This document shows positions 23,202-32,303 of a stretch of DNA of 64,000 nucleotides, piece by piece (position 1 is the stretch's first letter; every line of letters starts with the position of its first letter). The notes beneath the pieces were generated by a model, which did no database searches, was not told the DNA's origin, and worked only from the letters and a program-made list of their open reading frames with translations. Source of the stretch: Phenylobacterium koreense (lineage in GTDB: Bacteria > Pseudomonadota > Alphaproteobacteria > Caulobacterales > Caulobacteraceae); NCBI RefSeq assembly GCF_040545335.1, contig NZ_JBEPLU010000001.1, positions 1-64,000 of the forward strand, read 5' to 3'. A program made the translations under genes and the position numbers.

Positions 23202-25478
23202 TTAGCCCGTCACTTGTGAGAAGTCCGCAACGCGTTCCATCAGGTCGCGAACCTGCACCAGAAGACGCAGACGGTTTTCGCGTTCCGCCGCGTTATCCGA
23301 ATTCACTAATACCGCCTCGAAGAAGGCATCTACAGGGCCACGCAGCGCCGAAAGGGCACGCATGGCGCCTGCAAAATCCTCACCTTGCAAAGCTTGAACC
23401 ACGTTCGGCGTAGCCTGTTCGAGCGCCCCGATCAGCGCACCCTCCTCCGCCGGCGCGCCTGGCATCGCCACGGCAGGGCCCGCGGGCAGCTCGCCCTTCT
23501 TCTCCTCGGCCTTGAGGATGTTGCCGGCGCGCTTGTAGCCGGCCAGCAGGTTCTGGCCGTCCGCGCCGGTCAGGAAACCGTCGAGCGCCTCGACGCGCGC
23601 GACGATGCGGACCAGGTCGTCGTCGCCGAGGGCGAAGACCGCATCGACCAGGTCATGTCGCTTGCCCTGGTCGCGTAGGGCGACCTTCAGACGGTCGGCC
23701 AGGAAGGCCATGACCTCGTCGGCGACCACCGAATAGGGCCGGAACTCGTACTGCACCTCGCCTTCGGGCGATTCGCCGGCGGTGGCGGAGCGGTCGAAGC
23801 GGATGTCGAAGTCCTCGACCGTGGAGACGACGTAGGGCCGGCCCTCCAGCAGGGCGTCCTCGAATTCCTCGACATAGGTCTGGAAGACGTCGGAGGGCGA
23901 ACGGTACCGCGGCCCGAGATAGCCGGTCGTCCGGCGGGTCGAGACATAGAGCGCGCGACCCGGATCGACGTAGCAGCGAAGGGACTTGTACCAATCCGCG
24001 ACAAGCTCGCGCACCGGGGCGCGGGACTCCGAGCCGAGCAGGATGCGGATGATGCCCAGCGCCGCGCGGCGCAGGGCATAGGGATCGCGCGAACCGGTCG
24101 GCTTTTCGTCGATGGCGAAGAAGGCGACCAGCGTGTCGAGCTTCTCGGCGATGGCGACGGCCATGGTGACCGGGGTGTCCGGCGCCTCGTCGTTCGCGCC
24201 GACCGGACGGTAGTGGTCGCGGATGGCGTCCGCGACGACCGGGCTGATCTTTTCCTCGCGAGCGTAGTAGCCGCCCATCAGGCCTTGCAACTCGGGGAAC
24301 TCGCCCACCATGCCGGTGGCGAGGTCGGCCTTGCAGAGGCGCGCGGCCAGGACCGCCTTGGCGACGTCGGCGCCGACGCGGGGCGCGATAGCCTTGGCCA
24401 GCAGTTCCAGGCGCTCGACGCGCTCGGCCAGGGTGCCCAGCTTGGCGTGGAAGGTCACGCCGGTGAGCTTGGCCAGCCGTTCCTCCAGGGTGACCTTGCG
24501 ATCCTCATCCCAGAAGAAGCGGGCGTCGTTGAGGCGAGCCGAGAGCACCTTGCCGTTGCCGCGGGCGATCTCCTTACCGCCGTCGGCCGCTTCGATATTG
24601 GCCACGGTGATGAAGTGCGGGGCGAGCTTGTCGCCGTCGGGGCTGCGCACGGCGAAATACTTCTGGTGCGTGCGCATGGAGGTGCGGATCACCTCGGCCG
24701 GCAGATCGAGGAAGGCCGGGTCCATGTCGCCCATGACCGGGGTCGGCCATTCGGCGAGGCCCGAAACCTCGTCCAGCAGGCCGTCATCGTCCACGAGCTC
24801 GAGGTTGCGCGCAAAGCACAGGGTGCGAGCGCCGTCGATGATCCGGTCCTTGCGCTCCTCGGGGTCGAGGATCACGAAGTGGGCGGCCAGCTTGTCGCGG
24901 TAGGTGTCGAAATCCTTCACCTTGAAGGACTTGCCCGATCCCATGAAGCGGTGGCCCTCAGTGACGTCGCCGGACTCGATGCCGTCGATGTTGAAGGGCA
25001 CGACCTCGCCGTCGAACAGGAAGACGATGCGCTTCAGCGGCCGGACCCAGCGCAGCGTGCCGCGGCCCCAGGTCATGGACTTGGGCCAGGGGAAGCTCCG
25101 GATCACCTGGTCGAGGATCTCGGTCAGGATCTCGGTGGTCGGCCGCCCCTTGCGGTGGATGTGCGCGAACCAGACGCCGTCCTTCTCGACCAGTTGGTCG
25201 CGGGTGAGGCCGGTGGAGCGCAAGAAGCCCTCGATGGCCGCGTCCGGCGCGCCGACGCGCGGGCCCTTGCGGTCCTCATGACGGTCGCCCTGCGCGGCCG
25301 GCAGACCCTCGGCCACCAAGGTCAGGCGGCGCGGGCCGGCGAAGGTCTTGATCCCTTCCGGCAGCAGGCCCTGCTCGGCCAGGCGCTCGCGGACCATGCG
25401 GTCGAGGTCGCGCGCGGCCTGGGCCTGCATGCGCGCGGGAATCTCTTCGGAGAACAGTTCAATCAGGAGCTGGGGCAT
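23202..25478 (-). CDS. glyS: Glycyl-tRNA synthetase beta subunit
   Basis: 758 residues, starting [18 protein letters not shown], the typical GlyS N-terminus. Family blocks: FAGPRRLTLVAEGLP, GPRVGAPDAAIEGFLRS, GRGTLRWVRPLKRIVFLFDG, FHAKLGTLAERVERLELLA, AIAEKLDTLVAFFAIDEKPTGSRDPYALRRAA (split), and the C-terminal DALR-like domain ending NRLRLLVQVRDLMERVADFS. Forms the alpha2-beta2 enzyme with GlyQ and recognises tRNA-Gly. The ATG overlaps the stop of the preceding DUF2314 gene by one base (TGATG), so it is translated by coupling. Confidence 0.97.
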   Translation of the reverse strand: MPQLLIELFSEEIPARMQAQAARDLDRMVRERLAEQGLLPEGIKTFAGPRRLTLVAEGLPAAQGDRHEDRKGPRVGAPDAAIEGFLRSTGLTRDQLVEKDGVWFAHIHRKGRPTTEILTEILDQVIRSFPWPKSMTWGRGTLRWVRPLKRIVFLFDGEVVPFNIDGIESGDVTEGHRFMGSGKSFKVKDFDTYRDKLAAHFVILDPEERKDRIIDGARTLCFARNLELVDDDGLLDEVSGLAEWPTPVMGDMDPAFLDLPAEVIRTSMRTHQKYFAVRSPDGDKLAPHFITVANIEAADGGKEIARGNGKVLSARLNDARFFWDEDRKVTLEERLAKLTGVTFHAKLGTLAERVERLELLAKAIAPRVGADVAKAVLAARLCKADLATGMVGEFPELQGLMGGYYAREEKISPVVADAIRDHYRPVGANDEAPDTPVTMAVAIAEKLDTLVAFFAIDEKPTGSRDPYALRRAALGIIRILLGSESRAPVRELVADWYKSLRCYVDPGRALYVSTRRTTGYLGPRYRSPSDVFQTYVEEFEDALLEGRPYVVSTVEDFDIRFDRSATAGESPEGEVQYEFRPYSVVADEVMAFLADRLKVALRDQGKRHDLVDAVFALGDDDLVRIVARVEALDGFLTGADGQNLLAGYKRAGNILKAEEKKGELPAGPAVAMPGAPAEEGALIGALEQATPNVVQALQGEDFAGAMRALSALRGPVDAFFEAVLVNSDNAAERENRLRLLVQVRDLMERVADFSQVTG

Positions 25479-25990
25479 CAGTTGGTTCCGGCCTCAAGCG
25501 GTTGCGGCGAGAACAGCTCCGCCGCCTGCGCGCGTTGAGCCGCATTGGCGCGCGCGCTCAGCGCTCGCGTCGTGAAGTGGCCGTAGAGCTTTCCGCCCTT
25601 CGAATACTGCCAGTCGGAGACCGCCGCCTCATCGACCTCGACCAGGGAGCCCTCCTTCAGCCCGGGCAGGTCGTATGGCTCATTAGCGAGCTTGCCCGTG
25701 ACCTTGCCGTTTGCGCGACCAAGGCCGTCCATCCAGATGTGCTCCTCATTCCCGGCGCTGGTCTTGAGCCCTACCTTGACGGCGAAGTGGTCGTAGCCAG
25801 CCGGCTTCGCTTCAAACTTCGCCCAGAAGATCGGCAGCGTCTTCCGGGCCTCGGCCGTAGCCGCGAGCACCTCGGCATCGTCATCCTCGGTGTAGATCAG
25901 TTGTTCCTCCGGCTCGCGCGCGCACGCGGACACCAGGGGGGCAGTCATCGCTGCGAGAGCGACGACGGCCGCGAGGACGGTGCGCTTCAA
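25478..25990 (-). CDS. DUF2314 lipoprotein-like protein between glyQ and glyS
   Basis: 170 residues with an export signal ([24 protein letters not shown]); the VSAC sequence is a plausible lipobox with Cys23. The mature part contains the DUF2314 pattern: [68 protein letters not shown] (split). Related to E. coli YegJ, whose function is unknown. Its ATG overlaps the glyQ stop (4 bases) and its stop overlaps the glyS start (1 base), so it is fully embedded in the glycyl-tRNA synthetase operon although an exported protein cannot join the enzyme. Confidence 0.88.
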   Translation of the reverse strand: MKRTVLAAVVALAAMTAPLVSACAREPEEQLIYTEDDDAEVLAATAEARKTLPIFWAKFEAKPAGYDHFAVKVGLKTSAGNEEHIWMDGLGRANGKVTGKLANEPYDLPGLKEGSLVEVDEAAVSDWQYSKGGKLYGHFTTRALSARANAAQRAQAAELFSPQPLEAGTN

Positions 25991-26889
25991 GCGTTCCCTC
26001 CTTCATTTTCAACCCAGGCTTCGGCGCACATCCTGGTCAGGTCGCGGATGCGGCCGATATAGCTCTGGCGCTCGGCGACGGCGATCGCGCCGCGGGCGTC
26101 CATCAGGTTGAAGAGGTGGCTGGCCTTCAGCACGTGGTCGTAGGCCGGCAGAACGGTGCGCTGGCCCTGGGGCCCGCGGCCTTCCAGGATGCGCGGCACC
26201 TGGCGCTCCATGTCCTCGAACTGACGCTTCAGGGTCTCGACGTCATAGAGGTGGAAGTTGGCTTCCGACTGCTGGCGCTCGTTCTCCAGAAAGACGTCGC
26301 CATAGGTCATGGGCAGCGGGCCGTCCGGATCGTTGAAGGCGAGCTGCGTGAAATGGTCGACGTTCTGCAGGTACATGGCCAGGCGCTCGAGGCCGTAGGT
26401 CAGTTCGCCCGCGACCGGAAAGACGTCCAGGCCGCCCACCTGCTGGAAGTAGGTGTACTGGGTGACTTCCATCCCGTCGCACCAGACCTCCCAGCCCAGG
26501 CCCCAGGCGCCGACCGTGGGGTTTTCCCAGTCATCCTCGACGAAGCGGATGTCGTGCAGGCGCGTATCGAGGCCGATCGCCTCCAGTGAACCGAGATAGA
26601 GCTCCTGCAGGTTGTCGGGGTTCGGCTTCAGGATCACCTGGTACTGATAGTAGTGCTGCAGCCGGTTGGGGTTCTCGCCATAGCGGCCGTCGGCCGGCCG
26701 GCGCGAGGGCTGGACATAGGCCGCCCGCCACGGCTTGGGGCCTAGCGCGCGCAGGACCGTGGCCGGATGCAGGGTCCCTGCCCCCACCTCGACGTCATGA
26801 GGCTGCAGAATCACGCAGCCCTGGCGGCTCCAATAGTCGTGCAATTTCAGGATAAGGCCCTGAAACGATAGGGGCTTGTCGGCTGGCAT
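25987..26889 (-). CDS. glyQ: Glycyl-tRNA synthetase alpha subunit
   Basis: 300 residues; catalytic subunit that makes glycyl-adenylate. Class II motifs in the usual GlyQ form: [39 protein letters not shown] (split), [37 protein letters not shown] (split, motif 2), and [35 protein letters not shown] (split, motif 3). First gene of the glyQ-DUF2314-glyS-ppdK unit. No clear Shine-Dalgarno before ATG 26889; a terminator for the upstream gene ends 21 bp before it. Confidence 0.97.
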   Translation of the reverse strand: MPADKPLSFQGLILKLHDYWSRQGCVILQPHDVEVGAGTLHPATVLRALGPKPWRAAYVQPSRRPADGRYGENPNRLQHYYQYQVILKPNPDNLQELYLGSLEAIGLDTRLHDIRFVEDDWENPTVGAWGLGWEVWCDGMEVTQYTYFQQVGGLDVFPVAGELTYGLERLAMYLQNVDHFTQLAFNDPDGPLPMTYGDVFLENERQQSEANFHLYDVETLKRQFEDMERQVPRILEGRGPQGQRTVLPAYDHVLKASHLFNLMDARGAIAVAERQSYIGRIRDLTRMCAEAWVENEGGNA

Positions 26890-26909
26890 CGAGGAGGTTT
26901 CGCAGGCGC

Positions 26910-26942
26910 AAAAAAAGTCGGCGGACCATAGGGCCCGCCGAC
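26910..26942 (-). terminator. Rho-independent terminator upstream of glyQ
   Basis: 8-bp stem 26917-26924/26935-26942 (GTCGGCGG/CCGCCGAC) with seven T residues on the minus strand (complement of 26910-26916). It lies 26 bp past the stop of the small secreted protein gene, so the glyQ unit must have its own promoter or partial readthrough. Confidence 0.85.
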
Positions 26943-26968
26943 CTCCGCTTCAAGGCGAAAGCCTTGTC

Positions 26969-27334
26969 CTAGTTGCCGCGCGGGGTCGTGCGCCGCCCAG
27001 CAGCGGAGAGCGGCTTGAACTTGGCGCGGTTCTCCGGGGTGTCGGCGACCGGACCGTTGGTGACGATCCGGGTGTTCACCGTTGCGGCGGTGTTCACGCC
27101 GGCGCTCGTGGCGTCGGTCGCCGATGGATTTACGCTGGTGTCCGACGCCATGCCGGGTGACGTGGCGGACGGAGCCGTCTGCTCCTGCATCGGGGCGGGC
27201 TGGGCCATCTGGTCCTGCATCTGAGTCGCCGCCGCGTCGGCAGGTTTCTCTTTCTTCTTGGCGCCTTCGGCGTGAGCGCCGCCCGCAAGCAACGCCAAGG
27301 CCGCCGAGGCCGTCAGTAGGGTCTTGATCATCAT
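26969..27334 (-). CDS. Small secreted Ala/Thr/Pro-rich protein
   Basis: 121 residues from ATG 27334 (GGAG 9 bases upstream; the ATG at 27340 is too close to it). Signal peptide MMIKTLLTASAALALLAGGAHAEG, cleaved after AHA. The mature part is low-complexity and predicted disordered: a KKKEKPADAAATQMQDQMAQ stretch, repeated QxQ/Pro segments (AQPAPMQEQTAPSATSPGMA), and a small basic end (FKPLSAAGRRTTPRGN). No recognised domain; probably periplasmic. Monocistronic, ending in a good terminator. Confidence 0.7.
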   Translation of the reverse strand: MMIKTLLTASAALALLAGGAHAEGAKKKEKPADAAATQMQDQMAQPAPMQEQTAPSATSPGMASDTSVNPSATDATSAGVNTAATVNTRIVTNGPVADTPENRAKFKPLSAAGRRTTPRGN

Positions 27335-27629
27335 CGTCATCGTCTCCGAATGACGCCGCCCGGCCCCAACTACCAGGCCGCGTGCCTGAACAGCGCTCAA
27401 GGCCCGGCTTTTGTTCCCGCCCTCGCGGGGCGACCCTGCACGGGTTGGCGCGCTGGAGGCGCCCGAATATTGGGCGCCCAATAATTAGGCTGCACAGTTA
27501 ACGGGCCTGGCGCGCCTTTTCATCGAACAGAGGTTCGCCGGCGCCGTCCCACAGCGGGACCGCCGATAGCGTCACCTTGCCGTCGGAGGAGCGCCCAGCC
27601 GCAGCTTCCGGCGGATGCGGACGAATTAG

Positions 27630-28007
<378 letters not shown>

Positions 28008-28043
28008 CGCGCGCCGAACTCATCGGGACAAGGGGATAACGAG

Positions 28044-29462
28044 ATGAAGAGAACTGGAAACAACAAGCTGACGGGCCTTGCGCTCGCCGCCTTGCTCGCG
28101 AGCGCGATGCTCGCGCCGGCGGCGTTCGCCCAGGACGCCGCCCCGCCGCCGCCCGCCGCCGAGGCCGCGGCGAGCATGCCGGATACCGCGCCGGCGCCCG
28201 CTCCGGAAGCTGTCGCGCCGGCCGCGCCGGCTGAAGAGGCCAAGCCGGCGCTCGACACCGGCGACACCGCCTGGGTGCTGACCTCCACGGCCCTGGTCCT
28301 GATGATGACCATCCCGGGCCTGGCGCTGTTCTATAGCGGCATGGTCCGCCGCAAGAACGTCATCGGGACGGTGGCCCAGTCCTTCGCCATCACCTGCGTG
28401 GCCTCGGTGATCTGGATGGTCGCCGGCTACTCGCTGGCCTTCAGCGCCAACGGCAGCGAGGGGCTGAACGCTGTGATCGGCGGGCTCGGCAACGCCTTCC
28501 TGAAGGGCGTGACCATGGAGAGCACCAACAGCCTGGCCGCCACGATCCCGGAATCGGTGTTCGTGATGTTCCAGATGACCTTCGCGATCATCACCCCGGC
28601 CCTGATCGCCGGCGCCTATGCCGAGCGCATCAAGTTCTCGGCGGTGCTGGTCTTCACCGTGCTGTGGTCGCTGCTGGTGTATGCTCCGATCGCCCACTCG
28701 GTCTGGGGGGGCGGCTTCCTCGGCGGGGCCGGCGTGCTCGATTTCGCAGGCGGGACTGTCGTCCACATCAACGCCGGCGTGGCGGGCTTGGTCTGCGCGC
28801 TCGTGCTGGGTCGCCGCAAGGGCTATGGCTCGGACAACATGGCGCCGCATAACCTCGTCCTGACGATGATCGGCGCCAGCCTGCTGTGGGTCGGCTGGTT
28901 CGGCTTCAACGCCGGTTCGGCGGTCGCCTCCAACGCCCTGGCTGGCGTCGCGATGCTGAACACTCAGGTCGCCACGGCCGCCGCAGCCATCGCCTGGATG
29001 CTGATCGAATGGGTGGAGCGCAAGAAGCCCGGCATGCTGGGCCTGGCCTCGGGCGCGGTCGCAGGCCTGGTGGCCATCACCCCGGCCGCCGGCTTCGTGA
29101 ACCCGCAAGGCGCGCTGATCGTCGGCCTGGCCGGCGGCGCCGCCGGCTATTTCGGCGCGGTCTGGCTCAAGCGCATGCTGAAGTACGACGACAGCCTGGA
29201 CGCCTTCGGAGTGCACGGCGTCGCCGGCATCGTGGGCGCCCTGCTGACCGGCCTGCTGGCCGACCCGGCCGTCAACAGCCTGGGCGAAGGGGCCAGCCTG
29301 TTGAAGCAGGTCTACGGCGTCGGCGCGACGATCATCTACACCGCGATCGCGACCTTCATCCTGCTGATGGTCGTCAAGTACACGGTCGGCCTGCGGGTCA
29401 GCGACGAGGCCGAGGTCGAGGGGCTGGACATGTCGCAACACGGCGAAGCCCTCCACGACTAA
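28044..29462 (+). CDS. amtB: Ammonium transporter AmtB
   Basis: 472 residues. Residues 1-29 are a signal peptide (LALAALLASAMLAPAAFAQ), and 30-70 an Ala/Pro-rich linker before the transport core. The core has eleven helices with the family signature DFAGGTVVHINAGVAGL, the pore His pair in VVHINAG and FGVHGVAGI, and GMVRRKNVIGTVAQSF. Carries NH3/NH4+ across the inner membrane. The C-terminal tail KYTVGLRVSDEAEVEGLDMS is the GlnK-interaction segment. Transcribed with glnK and ended by the terminator at 29543. Confidence 0.96.
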   Translation: MKRTGNNKLTGLALAALLASAMLAPAAFAQDAAPPPPAAEAAASMPDTAPAPAPEAVAPAAPAEEAKPALDTGDTAWVLTSTALVLMMTIPGLALFYSGMVRRKNVIGTVAQSFAITCVASVIWMVAGYSLAFSANGSEGLNAVIGGLGNAFLKGVTMESTNSLAATIPESVFVMFQMTFAIITPALIAGAYAERIKFSAVLVFTVLWSLLVYAPIAHSVWGGGFLGGAGVLDFAGGTVVHINAGVAGLVCALVLGRRKGYGSDNMAPHNLVLTMIGASLLWVGWFGFNAGSAVASNALAGVAMLNTQVATAAAAIAWMLIEWVERKKPGMLGLASGAVAGLVAITPAAGFVNPQGALIVGLAGGAAGYFGAVWLKRMLKYDDSLDAFGVHGVAGIVGALLTGLLADPAVNSLGEGASLLKQVYGVGATIIYTAIATFILLMVVKYTVGLRVSDEAEVEGLDMSQHGEALHD

Positions 29463-29488
29463 GAGGCCGGGGCGCCTCTCGTATCATC

Positions 29489-29517
29489 ATCCCCGGCCGC
29501 GCGAGCGCGCCGGGGAT
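29489..29517. repeat. Intergenic palindrome, probable dispersed repeat unit
   Basis: 8-bp arms ATCCCCGG/CCGGGGAT (29489-29496 and 29510-29517) with an inner CGCG/CGCG stem. It lies between the amtB stop and its terminator. The sequence type looks like dispersed intergenic palindromes common in Caulobacterales genomes; only one copy is in this window. Confidence 0.45.
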
Positions 29518-29542
29518 CCCATACGCAAGAGTTCTTGACGGA

Positions 29543-29569
29543 CAGGGGCCCCTCGGGCCCCTGCTTCTT
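29543..29569 (+). terminator. Terminator of glnK-amtB
   Basis: 9-bp perfect stem 29543-29551/29555-29563 (CAGGGGCCC/GGGCCCCTG), 3-nt loop, then CTTCTTT. Placed 80 bp after amtB and before the convergent ispE end. Confidence 0.8.
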
Positions 29570-29575
29570 TCGCGG

Positions 29576-30463
29576 TCAGGCGTCGGGCCAGGGGCCGCCC
29601 AGGCCGCAGCGGCGAACCCACCAGTGCGGCCGCAGGGCCGCGACGCGGGCGGCCAGCGCGTCGGCTTCGAGGCCCGAGCCGCAGATGGCGAAACAGGTGG
29701 CGCCCGATCCCGACACTCGCGCCAGCAAGGTCTCCGGCTCCTCCGCCAGGAGCGCCAGGACGTCGCCGATCTCCGGCGCCAGCGCCACGGCCGGCGCCTG
29801 GAGGTCGTTGCGCATCAGGCTCAGCCAGGCGGCTAGCTCGATCACGTCCTCGAACGCCTCTGGCATGGGCGGCGGCGCCACATCGCCGAAGGTCTCCGCG
29901 GCGTCCAGCGCGCGATAGACCGCCGGGGTTGAAACCTCGACCCGCGGATTGACCAGGACCGCTTCGATGGGCGGCAGGCCCGGCGCCGGCGAGGGCCGCT
30001 CACCCCGGCCCTCGGCCACGACCGGCCGTCCCCAGAGACACGCAGCCCCATCGGCGCCGAGGGAGGCCGCGATCTGCTCCAGGGCCTCATCGCTCACCGG
30101 CAGGTCCATGGCCGAACGCAGGAGTCGCAGGGTGGCGCCGGCGTCGCTGGAGCCGCCCCCGAGCCCGGCGGCCACGGGCAGCGCCTTTTCCAGGGAGATG
30201 GCGATCGGTGGCTGCGGCCCGCGGATGGCGGCCAGCAGCGCCCGCGCGGCGCGCAGGACGAGATTGTCCTCCTGCCCGCTCAAGGGACCGGCGAAGGGAC
30301 CGTGGACCCGGAACGACGGGACATCGGCGTCCTGCACAACCACCCGGTCGCCGATGTCCGCGAACACCATCAGGCTGCAGAGCGGATGATAGCCGTCGTC
30401 GCCCGGCGCGCCGACGTGCAGGAACAGGTTGATCTTCGCAGGCGCGAACGCCACCACGCTCAT
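29576..30463 (-). CDS. ispE: 4-diphosphocytidyl-2-C-methyl-D-erythritol kinase
   Basis: 295-residue GHMP kinase of the MEP isoprenoid pathway; phosphorylates CDP-ME at the 2-hydroxyl. N-terminal FAPAKINLFLHVGAPGDDGYH, ATP-binding PVAAGLGGGSSDAGATLR and C-terminal ARVSGSGATCFAIC are the three family motifs. It lies 7 bp after the TPR lipoprotein gene, an arrangement common in Alphaproteobacteria. No other MEP pathway gene is in the window. Confidence 0.96.
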   Translation of the reverse strand: MSVVAFAPAKINLFLHVGAPGDDGYHPLCSLMVFADIGDRVVVQDADVPSFRVHGPFAGPLSGQEDNLVLRAARALLAAIRGPQPPIAISLEKALPVAAGLGGGSSDAGATLRLLRSAMDLPVSDEALEQIAASLGADGAACLWGRPVVAEGRGERPSPAPGLPPIEAVLVNPRVEVSTPAVYRALDAAETFGDVAPPPMPEAFEDVIELAAWLSLMRNDLQAPAVALAPEIGDVLALLAEEPETLLARVSGSGATCFAICGSGLEADALAARVAALRPHWWVRRCGLGGPWPDA

Positions 30464-30470
30464 GGGGAGG

Positions 30471-32186
30471 CTATTGCTTGGCGACGCGCGGCGCGGCGGC
30501 CGGGCCGCTCGGGCCCTGCCCCGAGGTGAGCTTGGTCTCCACCTCGGCCTTGATCTTCGCGTCCGGATCGAGCGTCAGCACCCGGCGCCATTGATACTCC
30601 GCCTCGACCCGCCGCCCGACGCGCCAGTAGGCGTCGCCCAGGTGGTTGTTGACGTCCGGATCGCCGGCCTCGAGCTCCACCGCCTGTTCCAGCAGTTCGA
30701 CGGCCTTCTTGTAGTCCCCGAGCCGATAGTGCGCCCAGCCGAGGGAATCGATCATCGCGCCCGACTGCGGGTTGGCGGCCACCGCGCGCTCGACCATGCC
30801 CAGCGCCTCGGCGAGGCGCTCACCGCGGTCGATCCACGAATAGCCCAGATAGTTCAGGAGCTCCGGCTCGTCGGGACGCAACTTCAGCGCCGCCTGCAGG
30901 TCACGCTCGGCTTCAGGCCAGCGGCCCGCCCGCTCATAGGCCACGCCGCGCATGTAGAGCAGCCGCCAGTCGGGCGCCTCGCGCCCGGCGATCACCGAGG
31001 ACAACTCGCTGGCCGAGTCCTCGAAGCGGTCGTTGGCGCGCAGCAGGTCGGCGTAGGTGATGACGGCTTCGTCGCCGCCTGCGCTCGCCGCCTCCTGCGC
31101 CATCTTGAGCGCGACGTCGGACTGGCCCGCGTTCTGGTAGCTCCAGGCGAGCTTGGTGCGGGCCGCCGCGTACTCCACGGCGCCGGGCTTGGGCTTCAGG
31201 TAGGCCTCGCGGGCCCCCGCGACGTCGCCCGCGGTCTCCATCAGGTCGCCGACCATCAGCCACGCCTCGTTCCTTTGCGGATCAAGGCGCAGGGCCAGCC
31301 GCAGATAGGCAAGGCCGAGCTGCTGTTGCTTGGCGGCCAGCATGCCTGCGGCCGGGGCGATCATGATCTGGGCGGCGCCTTGCTTCAGACTAGGGGCGGC
31401 CGGCGCGCTCTTGCCGGATTCGGCGCGGGCCCGGGCCAGGGTAAGCGCCTGGTTGGCCGGCTGATTGGCCAGAGCGCGGTCGTAGAGCGCCACGGCGTCG
31501 TCGCGCCGGCCCCGGCGCTCCAGGAAACCGCCATAGGCCAGCACCGCGATGTCGCCTGGGGCGTCGCCGCCGGTGATCGCCTTGAAATCGGTTTCGGCCT
31601 CGTCGTAGCGACGGGCGCGCTCGTAGAGATAGGCTTGGCCGAGTTGGCCGAAGTAGTTGACCACGCGGTCGCCGCGCATTTCCGGCCGGACGAACGAGCC
31701 CTCCTTGTCGCCAGCCATGGCCGCGGCCCAGGGCGTCAGCAGCGCCGCGGCGCCGCGGTGCGGGAATCCGATCGCATCGCTGGCCAGCAGGGCCTGGGCG
31801 TCCTTCCCATGATCCTCGGCCATGTATTCGACCGCCTTCACGAGCTGGCCCAGCCGCTTGGTCGCCTCGGAGGCCTCAACGCCGTCAGGCGCGAGAACCG
31901 CAGCCTTGCTGATGTCGCCGGCCAGCACGGCGGCGGTGAAGGCCCGGTCGCGGAGCATGTCGCTGGAGCCGCCTTCGAGCTCGGCTCTGGCGAAATAGGA
32001 GGCCGCCTCGGCGCCAGCCCCGTCGTTCAAGGCGCCCTGCCCCGCCAGGAACGCGCCATAGGCAGATCCGCCCCAGGCGGCGTCGGACGCTGCAGGAACG
32101 TTCAACACCTGCGCCTCAGGTGGGACAGTGGCGCAGGCCGACAGCAGGGCGAGCGGGGCAAGGGCGACAAGCAGGCGACGGCGCAT
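30471..32186 (-). CDS. TPR-repeat lipoprotein upstream of ispE
   Basis: 571 residues starting MRRRLLVALAPLALLSACAT; lipobox LLSAC with Cys18. ATG 32186 has GAGG 7 bases upstream; TTG 32192 is rejected. The rest is mainly tetratricopeptide repeats: EAETDFKAITGGDAPGDIAVLAYGGFLERRG (split), DPQRNEAWLMVGDLMETAGD, WPEAERDLQAALKLRPDEPELLNYLGYSW (split), NPQSGAMIDSLGWAHYRLGDY, EAGDPDVNNHLGDAYWRVGR. Likely an outer-membrane or periplasmic scaffold. No partner is apparent. The link to ispE is positional only. Confidence 0.88.
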   Translation of the reverse strand: MRRRLLVALAPLALLSACATVPPEAQVLNVPAASDAAWGGSAYGAFLAGQGALNDGAGAEAASYFARAELEGGSSDMLRDRAFTAAVLAGDISKAAVLAPDGVEASEATKRLGQLVKAVEYMAEDHGKDAQALLASDAIGFPHRGAAALLTPWAAAMAGDKEGSFVRPEMRGDRVVNYFGQLGQAYLYERARRYDEAETDFKAITGGDAPGDIAVLAYGGFLERRGRRDDAVALYDRALANQPANQALTLARARAESGKSAPAAPSLKQGAAQIMIAPAAGMLAAKQQQLGLAYLRLALRLDPQRNEAWLMVGDLMETAGDVAGAREAYLKPKPGAVEYAAARTKLAWSYQNAGQSDVALKMAQEAASAGGDEAVITYADLLRANDRFEDSASELSSVIAGREAPDWRLLYMRGVAYERAGRWPEAERDLQAALKLRPDEPELLNYLGYSWIDRGERLAEALGMVERAVAANPQSGAMIDSLGWAHYRLGDYKKAVELLEQAVELEAGDPDVNNHLGDAYWRVGRRVEAEYQWRRVLTLDPDAKIKAEVETKLTSGQGPSGPAAAPRVAKQ

Positions 32187-32303
32187 ACCCAAACCTCGGC
32201 GCTTTCGGAGGCGAGTTCAAGGCGTCCGGCGACACGAGACGATTGGCGGTTCCGAAATCCCCTTGCCTGGGCTTAAATGGTTAACGGCATGAGGGAGCCG
32301 CCT

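Noticed and set aside
20483..23413. 976-residue open frame on the plus strand
   Set aside because: Lies opposite ppdK over its whole length; composition (Val, Gly, Asp, His, Leu repeats) is typical of antisense reading of a GC-rich gene.
27566..27580. Possible sigma-54 site upstream of glnK
   Set aside because: Contains TTGC but the GG at the -24 position is missing when the spacing is fixed.
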